Below are positions 42,679 through 48,001 of a stretch of DNA of 48,001 bases, one piece after another. Made by a program: the position numbers and the translations under genes. The DNA is from Caenibacillus caldisaponilyticus (GTDB taxonomy: Bacteria > Bacillota > Bacilli > Bacillales > Sporolactobacillaceae): positions 1-48,001 of the forward strand of contig NZ_BDDQ01000019.1 in assembly GCF_002003465.1 (NCBI RefSeq), written 5' to 3'. The number at the start of each line of letters is the position of its first letter. The first letter of the stretch is position 1. The notes beneath the pieces were generated by a model, which saw only the letters and a program-made list of their open reading frames with translations, ran no database searches and was not told the origin of the DNA.

Positions 42679-43590
42679 TCAGCCCTTATTGTAGCCGTTC
42701 GCCGACGGTTCAATGACTGCCTTTTTTTGTCTCCCGCTTCGATGATCGTTTTCCAACCCATAGGTAAAAGAAACGCGTTGACCGTCGGAATGGGCGACGA
42801 TCGTTCCGAGCAAATCCGTGCGATACGTCGGGATCTTAAGATAACGAAGCCTTTGAATGACGGCCTTGTCCGGATAGCCGTAGCGGTTGCCCTTGCCCAC
42901 GGAAATGACCGCGGCATCCGGATTGACTTTTTTTAAAAAAGGGAGCGTGGTGCCCGTATTCGCGCCGTGATGCCCGATTTTAATAATATCCGCACGCACA
43001 TTGACCCTCTTTTCGAGCAAATCCGTTTCGCTCTGCTCTCCGGCATCCGCCATGAACAAAAAAGAATTTTTTCGATCCACCAATTTAAGGACGTAGCTGT
43101 ATTCGTTGAGCGAATCATAGCCGCCTTTTAACGGGGCGACAATCCGGATTTTAATGCCGGGTTCGACGTCGATCTTGTCGCCGGCTTTCGCCTGAAAAAT
43201 CATAATGCCTTCGCGGCGAACCGCTTCGTAAAGGCGACGGAACGCCCGGGTCGAGTGCGTCAAATCCGGCATATAAAACGCTTTAACTTGAAATTGTTTC
43301 ATGATGGCCGACATGCCGCCGATATGGTCGTGATGCGGGTGCGTCGCGATCACCGCATCCAATACGACCACGCCGTGGGAATGCAAGTAGTCCGCAAGGC
43401 CTTTCCCCGAGCCTTCATCGCCGGCATCCACCAATAAATTTTTCCCCTGCGGCGTTTGGATGAGAATGCTGTCGGCTTGGCCGACGTCGATGAAATGGAC
43501 ATCCATCAGCCGAGGATCGGCGGCGCGGGCTTGATTGTGGAGGAGGAAAATAACGAAACCGAACATCAGCCAGAACCTGCGTCTGCGCAT
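42679..43590 (-). CDS. Exported ComEC-like metallo-beta-lactamase-fold hydrolase
   Basis: 303 residues. Residues 1-23 (MRRRRFWLMFGFVIFLLHNQARA) are a signal peptide with a likely AxA cleavage site. The mature part is a metallo-beta-lactamase fold: IDVGQADSILIQTPQGKNLLVDAGDEGSG, the metal motif ATHPHHDHIGGM, LFMADAG, and IIKIGHHGANTGT. This matches the C-terminal catalytic domain of the competence protein ComEC and similar stand-alone proteins. ComEC's domain is believed to degrade the non-transforming DNA strand, so an extracellular nuclease or phosphodiesterase is plausible but unproven. It is co-oriented and close to yhcV. Confidence 0.88.
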   Translation of the reverse strand: MRRRRFWLMFGFVIFLLHNQARAADPRLMDVHFIDVGQADSILIQTPQGKNLLVDAGDEGSGKGLADYLHSHGVVVLDAVIATHPHHDHIGGMSAIMKQFQVKAFYMPDLTHSTRAFRRLYEAVRREGIMIFQAKAGDKIDVEPGIKIRIVAPLKGGYDSLNEYSYVLKLVDRKNSFLFMADAGEQSETDLLEKRVNVRADIIKIGHHGANTGTTLPFLKKVNPDAAVISVGKGNRYGYPDKAVIQRLRYLKIPTYRTDLLGTIVAHSDGQRVSFTYGLENDHRSGRQKKAVIEPSANGYNKG

Positions 43591-43840
43591 GGCGACTCCC
43601 TCCAGAGTTTCTTTCTTGATTAGGTTATCCTAAGGAAGGCGGCGCCATCATGGAAAAAGTTGCGCGATTCATCCCTTTGAAGCGCGCCGATCGGCGAAGT
43701 CGGCGGCCGGAAAGCATAAAATGGAAAGCCGGACAGCCATGGCCGGCTCGCCGCTCAGCGAAAAAGCCGACCGGCCAATGACCGGCCTGTCCGACTCGCA
43801 CAACTGTCGGCTGAAGCCTCGGCCTTTTCACTTTTCCCAC

Positions 43841-43872
43841 AAAAAAATACCCGCGGACAGAACCGGCGGGCA
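43841..43872 (-). terminator. Rho-independent terminator after yhbH
   Basis: A 7-bp stem (TGCCCGC with GCGGGTA, one G-T pair) around an 11-base loop is followed on the minus strand by a run of T (TATTTTTTT). Confidence 0.75.
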
Positions 43873-43882
43873 CTCATTCGGA

Positions 43883-45043
43883 CTAAGCGTTGACTCGAGC
43901 GCGAAAGAAGTGTTTCATCGCATCATAGACGTCGCGTTTCTGTTTTAACAGATAATGCCGGAAATGTTCGTCCTTGATGTCTTCATAAACCGCCATTAAA
44001 GTCGAGCGGCGATTGTACGGATTGATTTCGCCATAAAAGAAACAGGCCGACACATCGAGCAGCGCTTTGACGAGTTCGACGCAGCGCTTATTGTCGGAGG
44101 ACAGATTATCGCCGTCGGAAAAATGAACGGGATAAATGTTGTAACGGCGCGGGGAATAGTGATCATCGATGAGCTCCAGCGCTTTGCTGTATGCCGATGA
44201 ACAAATGGTGCCGCCGCTTTCGCCTTTCGAAAAGAACTCTTCTTCCGTGACGACCTTGGCTTCCGTGTGATGAGCGATGAAAACGATGTCAACCGCTTCG
44301 TATTTCGTACGCAGAAACCGCGTCATCCAAAAGTAAAACGTGCGGGCAATATATTTTTCCCAGATCCCCATGGAACCGCTCGTATCCATGAGGGCGAACA
44401 CGACCGCCCGGCTTTCCTGGCGCTCCTCGTCATCCCACGTTTTAAAACGCAAATCGTCCTCCGTGATCGGGGCGATGCCGGTTTCTCCCCTCATGGCGTG
44501 GCGCTTGAGCGCGGCGAGGATCGTTTTCCGTTTGTCCAGATTGCCCATCAAGCCTTTCTTCCGGATGTCGCGAAAATCGATATGGTGAACGATCAATTCG
44601 GACTCGTCTTTTTCCTTGAGATTGGGGAGCTCTAATTCCTTGAAAAACACCTCTTCGATATCCGATAACGACACATTGGCTTCGTAATAGTCGATCCCCG
44701 CGCTGTCGCCCGCTTTTCTTTCGCCGTCTCCGCGCGCCGGATGCGGTTGCACCCTTCCGATCGTGTCGCCGACTTCCGTTTTTCCGTCGCCTTGGCCGAC
44801 GTGTTTGCGGTTTTCCATGCTGTAACGGATTTTATATTCATCGAGCGAACGGATCGGAATGCGCGTGATTCCCCGTCCGTCAGATAACACGATGTTCTCC
44901 TCGCTGATGAGATCGGGAAGATTGTTCTTTATGGCTTCCTTGACCTTTTCCATGTGGCGCTGTTGATCTTGACGGCCCTTGCGGTGGAGGTCCCAGTTTT
45001 CCTCGGAAATGATGAAGCTGTTCAAAGCATCCCCTCCCGTCAT
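43883..45043 (-). CDS. yhbH: YhbH (DUF444) stress/sporulation protein
   Basis: 386 residues from the ATG at 45043 (weak GGTGA SD at 8 bases). A TTG at 45025 with GGGAGGGG 5 bases upstream is an equally good alternative start, giving 380 residues. Recognised from [61 protein letters not shown] and [24 protein letters not shown]. The last segment holds DTSGS, a von Willebrand A-type metal site (MIDAS). It closely matches B. subtilis YhbH (392 residues), which is in the mother-cell sporulation programme and is a partner of PrkA and SpoVR homologues. Here lepB separates it from prkA, which adjoins it in B. subtilis. Confidence 0.93.
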   Translation of the reverse strand: MTGGDALNSFIISEENWDLHRKGRQDQQRHMEKVKEAIKNNLPDLISEENIVLSDGRGITRIPIRSLDEYKIRYSMENRKHVGQGDGKTEVGDTIGRVQPHPARGDGERKAGDSAGIDYYEANVSLSDIEEVFFKELELPNLKEKDESELIVHHIDFRDIRKKGLMGNLDKRKTILAALKRHAMRGETGIAPITEDDLRFKTWDDEERQESRAVVFALMDTSGSMGIWEKYIARTFYFWMTRFLRTKYEAVDIVFIAHHTEAKVVTEEEFFSKGESGGTICSSAYSKALELIDDHYSPRRYNIYPVHFSDGDNLSSDNKRCVELVKALLDVSACFFYGEINPYNRRSTLMAVYEDIKDEHFRHYLLKQKRDVYDAMKHFFRARVNA

Positions 45044-45360
45044 GAAGTCTTCACCCGGCCATTTAACAAAATATTTAGTCAAGCGGGTGAATTATTCTAT
45101 CTTATGCAGAGCCCCTCTTGACCTTGCCGACTTCGGGCGGGTTTACCGGCGGACATTCCCTTTAACCCCCTTGGGTGTTCCCGGTTTTCCGCATCCGAAA
45201 ACGGACGGCCGACCAAACCCGCCGTCCTTTTCGCTCGGCCCAACAATCGAAACGGCTTGGCGCGCCGATAACAGCCGGTTTTGCTGACACCGCCCCGGAC
45301 TTCCCGAAAGATCGCGGAAATTCCGTCAGCCTTCAGGCCGTTATCAAGGCGGGTGAAGGC
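45044..45360. other. Gap upstream of yhbH
   Basis: No convincing gene is seen in this 317-base stretch. At 45098-45106 the minus strand reads CATAAGATA, which resembles a sigma-K/E -10 (CATANNNTA), 55 bases before the yhbH ATG, but no good -35 accompanies it. At 45203-45231 a 7-bp stem (GGACGGC/GCCGTCC) is followed by TTTT on the plus strand, a weak orphan terminator or a second stop for lepB transcription. Confidence 0.35.
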
Positions 45361-45388
45361 ACAAAAAAATTCCGGCCAGCGGCCGGAA
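45361..45388 (-). terminator. Rho-independent terminator after lepB
   Basis: TTCCGGCC and GGCCGGAA form an 8-bp perfect stem around GCT. Seven T follow on the minus strand. Confidence 0.9.
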
Positions 45389-45396
45389 GCGTCGTC

Positions 45397-45957
45397 TCAA
45401 TGGTAATAATTAATTTCGGAAAGCGGCCAATAGCGGATATTGACCTTGCCGACGACTTGACTCATGTCGACGAAACCGAAGCTGCGGCTGTCGACGCTGT
45501 TGCGGCGATTGTCTCCTAAAACGAGCAATTTTCCCGGCGGAACGCGGTCGACCGGCTTGTCGTTCGGTATATCCCTGAGCGAAAAATTATTGGTCAAATT
45601 CCCTGAGGAAATTTTTTCTTTGTACGGTTTTAAGTAGGGCTCTTTGACGGGCTTGCCGTTGACGTAGAGCACGTCGTTTTTATATTCAATGGAATCGCCG
45701 GGCAAACCGATGACCCGCTTGACGTAGTCGTCCGTCGGTGTCGCGTGGAAGATAATGATGTCAAAGCGTTTCGGCTTGGAAAAATCGTAATCAATCTTAT
45801 TGACGATCAAGCGGTTGCCGTCTTCCAAGGTCGGCATCATCGACTTGCCTTCGACCACGTAATTCGTGAAGATGAAGCTGCGGATGATGATCGCGATGAT
45901 CACTGCGATGGCGAGGGCTTTCAACCATTCGAAGACCTCTTTTTTGCCTCGATTCAT
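45397..45957 (-). CDS. lepB: Signal peptidase I (SipS/LepB)
   Basis: 186 residues with GGAGG 7 bases before the ATG. An N-terminal transmembrane anchor lies at about 13-31. The catalytic serine S39 is in EGKSMMPTL, and the general base K80 is in DYVKRVIGLPGDSI. The signature box VLGDNRRNSVDSRSFGFV is complete. One membrane anchor and about 185 residues are typical of Bacillus SipS-type enzymes. It cuts signal peptides from Sec- and Tat-exported proteins on the outer face of the membrane. It is an unusual insertion between prkA and yhbH. Confidence 0.95.
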   Translation of the reverse strand: MNRGKKEVFEWLKALAIAVIIAIIIRSFIFTNYVVEGKSMMPTLEDGNRLIVNKIDYDFSKPKRFDIIIFHATPTDDYVKRVIGLPGDSIEYKNDVLYVNGKPVKEPYLKPYKEKISSGNLTNNFSLRDIPNDKPVDRVPPGKLLVLGDNRRNSVDSRSFGFVDMSQVVGKVNIRYWPLSEINYYH

Positions 45958-46173
45958 TGACGAACCTCCAACCGGGATGTTTGCTTATTCTTATCGTACC
46001 ATTCCTCATCGGCCAGAACAAGCGGACAAATCCAGGCGTTTTTCCGCCTTCCCTTCGCGGCCCCCGTTGTTCCCCGGCAACGGATCGAATCTGCCGCATC
46101 CCATGTCACTAAACCGGTCGGCCGCGTTATCCGCCGAGGCGCGGTGTATTTAACAGGAGCCGCTGCCCCCGGA

Positions 46174-47658
46174 TTATCGGTTCAGCAAGCTGCCGACGTA
46201 TTGCAATAATTCGTTGGCCGATGTCGGATTATAACCGTGCTCATCGATCAGTCGGGCGATCACTTCATTGATGCGCTTGAGCTGTTGCTCATCGGGCGTT
46301 TTCGTCGACGTCGTGATTTTCACCACATCTTTGAGATCGGCGAACAATTTTTTCTGGATCGCCTCGCGCAGACGCTCGTGCGATTGATAATCGAAACGCT
46401 TGCCTTTTCGGGCGTAAGCGGAAATCCGGATCAAGATTTCTTCGCGGAACGCCTTCTTCGCGTTTTCAGAAATGCCGATTTGCTCTTCAATCGAGCGCAT
46501 CAGCTTTTCATCGGGTTCCATTTCGTCACCGGTAATCGGATCGCGGATTTTATTTTTGTTGCAATACGCCTCAACGTTGTCCAAATAGTTGTTCAATAAC
46601 GTTTTCGCCGATTCCTCGAAAGAATATACGAACGCCTTTTGAACTTCTTGTTTGGCGATCTCATCGTATTCGCGCCGCGCCAGTGTTAAGAAGTTCACGT
46701 ATTTTTCCTTCTCTTCCGGGGTAATCGACGGGTGGTGGTCCAAGCCTTCTTTAATCGAACGGAGCACATCCAGCGCGTTGATGGAAGGCACGTCTTTCTT
46801 GATGATCGCCGATGAAATGCGGTTGATCACGTAACGCGGATCGATTCCGGTCATCCCCTCATCGGGATGTTCGTTTTTCAATTCGTACAAATCGGCATCA
46901 TTGTAGCCTTCGACGTTTTCACCGTCGTATAGTTTCATTTTTTTCAGCAAATCGATGCCGCGGAGATTGGACGGCTTGAGCCGGGTCAAAACCGAAAAAA
47001 TCGCGGCCGCTCTCAGGGCGTGCGGAGCGATGTGAATGTCGGCCATATCGCTTTGCGCGATCATTTTCCGATAAATGCGTTCTTCATCCGATACCTTTAG
47101 ATTATAGGGAATCGGCATGACGATGATGCGCGAGTGAAGCGCTTCGTTCTTCTTATTAGTGATAAACGACCGATATTCCGCCTCGTTTGTGTGGGCGACG
47201 ATCATCTCGTCCGCGCTGATCAAGGCAAAGCGCCCCGCCTTAAAATTCCCCTCTTGAGTCAGAGAGAGCAAATGCCACAGAAATTTTTCATCGCACTTCA
47301 GCATTTCTTGAAATTCCATCAGGCCCCGGTTGGCCTTGTTCAACTCTCCGTCGAAACGATAAGCGCGCGGATCGGACTCGGAACCGTACGTCGCGATCGT
47401 GGAAAAATCGATGCTCCCGGTCAGATCGGCGATATCCTGCGATTTCGGATCGGACGGGCTGAACGTGCCGATTCCGACACGTTTATCTTCCGAGAAAAAG
47501 ATGCGTTCGACCATGACGTCCTCGATCCGCCCGCCGTATTCTTTCTCCAACCTCAACATGTTGAGGGGCGACAGATTCCCTTCGATGCGGATGCCGTATT
47601 CTTTATAAAAATCATCGCGCAGCTCATGGGGAATGAGATGTAAGGGATCTCCGTGCAT
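46174..47658 (-). CDS. prkA: PrkA serine protein kinase, N-terminally truncated
   Basis: 494 codons from an ATG at 47658 that has no SD. The sequence agrees closely with B. subtilis PrkA (631 residues) from about residue 138 to the end: HLIPHELRDDFYKEYG, EYGGRIEDVMVERIFFSEDK, TFSPSDPKSQDIADLTGSID, and the C-terminal ELLQYVGSLLNR. The first 137 residues are missing, including the Walker A loop of the AAA+ domain. In frame upstream of the ATG only about six unrelated codons precede a TAA stop. The break coincides with a change to about 40% G+C DNA carrying another gene. PrkA is a sigma-E-controlled sporulation protein partnered with YhbH and SpoVR. As it stands the product should be inactive, unless DNA excision or the true chromosome restores the 5' part. 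Confidence 0.9.
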   Translation of the reverse strand: MHGDPLHLIPHELRDDFYKEYGIRIEGNLSPLNMLRLEKEYGGRIEDVMVERIFFSEDKRVGIGTFSPSDPKSQDIADLTGSIDFSTIATYGSESDPRAYRFDGELNKANRGLMEFQEMLKCDEKFLWHLLSLTQEGNFKAGRFALISADEMIVAHTNEAEYRSFITNKKNEALHSRIIVMPIPYNLKVSDEERIYRKMIAQSDMADIHIAPHALRAAAIFSVLTRLKPSNLRGIDLLKKMKLYDGENVEGYNDADLYELKNEHPDEGMTGIDPRYVINRISSAIIKKDVPSINALDVLRSIKEGLDHHPSITPEEKEKYVNFLTLARREYDEIAKQEVQKAFVYSFEESAKTLLNNYLDNVEAYCNKNKIRDPITGDEMEPDEKLMRSIEEQIGISENAKKAFREEILIRISAYARKGKRFDYQSHERLREAIQKKLFADLKDVVKITTSTKTPDEQQLKRINEVIARLIDEHGYNPTSANELLQYVGSLLNR

Positions 47659-47664
47659 CTCATT
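47632..47664. repeat. Inverted repeat at the prkA break point (candidate att site)
   Basis: AATGAGATG (47632-47640) and CATCTCATT (47656-47664) are perfect 9-bp arms around 15 bases. The left arm encodes conserved prkA residues (His-Leu-Ile). The right arm straddles the last conserved codon (Met) and the foreign side. Confidence 0.6.
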
Positions 47665-47716
47665 AGGTAACCATTTTTATTTCCCGGATTCATCGTTTTC
47701 GAAATTAAAATAATAT

Positions 47717-47738
47717 AAGCGGACCAAATGGCCCGCTT
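47717..47738 (-). terminator. Terminator of the partial gene at the right edge
   Basis: AAGCGGGCC and GGTCCGCTT pair over 9 bp with one wobble around ATTT, followed on the minus strand by the AT-rich TATATTATTTT. Confidence 0.75.
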
Positions 47739-47741
47739 CAC

Positions 47742-48001
47742 TTATTTCACTGGTGTCAATTTTGCTGGCGCTTCATTTTGAATAATGTCGCCATCTTCTG
47801 CTTCAAATGTATAACTAGGAACCCCACCAGATCCCAATATTGTGTTTACTTTTGGGTATCCAGTTGAATCATACACAATGAAATTGCTGCCTTCACCGAT
47901 TGGCTGTACTTTATATCGTCCAGGCTTTACATCATCGCCGACTGTGAATTTTCCTGCTTCAAGACGAATCGGAGCGCCATTAGCTTTATCGATTTGACCA
48001 C
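47742..48001 (-). CDS. C-terminal part of an unrecognised, probably secreted protein (runs off right edge)
   Basis: Reading leftward from the edge, 85 codons are open and end in TAA at 47744-47742. The text includes KFTVGDDVKPGRYKVQPIGE, then SNFIVYDSTGYPKVNTILG, then a GGVPSYTFEAEDGD stretch ending TPVK. The VGxDVKPGRYxV plus NFxVYDSxGYPKVN pattern resembles small extracellular lipoproteins of Firmicutes that I have seen near integrated elements, but I cannot name the family. The DNA here is about 40% G+C against about 57% in a nearby prkA stretch, and AT-rich codons dominate, so recent acquisition is likely. Its own terminator separates it from prkA. Confidence 0.75.
   Translation of the reverse strand, partial: GQIDKANGAPIRLEAGKFTVGDDVKPGRYKVQPIGEGSNFIVYDSTGYPKVNTILGSGGVPSYTFEAEDGDIIQNEAPAKLTPVK

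Overview
The window looks like chromosome from a spore-forming member of the Bacillales, most likely a moderately high-G+C and probably thermophilic Bacillaceae (a Geobacillus/Caldibacillus-like relative). The signs are sporulation genes (alpha/beta SASP, spoVR, yhbH, prkA, yhaX, yheD-type coat protein), strong Shine-Dalgarno (SD) sequences, rho-independent terminators, and long synteny with the Bacillus subtilis yha, yhe and yhc regions. Species assignment is inference. I recognised no tRNA, rRNA or CRISPR array.

Layout. 1-671: the 5' part of a group IIC intron (minus strand) with the start of its maturase, sitting just behind a terminator hairpin. 687-4254: small membrane proteins, ytxH, ypmS, prsA, yhaL. 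4423-12127 (minus): yhaM, the secretion-stress pair cssS/cssR, and the nuclease pair yhaN/yhaO. 12356-17499: yhzD, cytochrome bd genes cydB/cydA and a large dihaem cytochrome c. 17791-22758: yhaX, yheA, yheB, a yheD-type gene, yheE and a small gene. 22853-26133: yxkF-msmX, a SASP gene and a C39-like protease. 26218-29190: a redox and regulatory block with Fnr (C-terminal Fe-S cysteines), a hemerythrin-like protein, a second Crp/Fnr protein, a ferredoxin and an overlooked 48-residue gene. 29249-34319: two TGTGA-N6-TCACA boxes upstream of the aa3-type quinol oxidase operon qoxABCD, then ctaB. 34414-43590: spoVR, a DUF3231 gene, prfC, pgcA, a FosA-like VOC gene, yhcW, yhcV and a secreted ComEC-like metallo-beta-lactamase. 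43883-48001: yhbH, lepB, a broken prkA, and the tail of an unrelated AT-rich gene.

How it fits together. Two quinol oxidases (bd and aa3), haem O synthase, a dihaem cytochrome, an oxygen-sensing Fnr, a second Crp-type regulator and a hemerythrin-like protein form a respiratory module; the two FNR/CRP boxes tie the regulators to qox. PrsA, CssRS and signal peptidase I form a secretion and secretion-quality group. SpoVR, YhbH and PrkA belong to a known functional set.

The most unusual point is the right end. prkA loses about 137 N-terminal residues, including the Walker A region, at about 47660. Homology stops inside a 9-bp perfect inverted repeat, and the DNA beyond it is AT-rich and encodes an unrelated protein. 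This is what one end of an element integrated in a sporulation gene, possibly a skin-like element excised during sporulation, would look like. Gene decay or an assembly join would look the same from inside this window.
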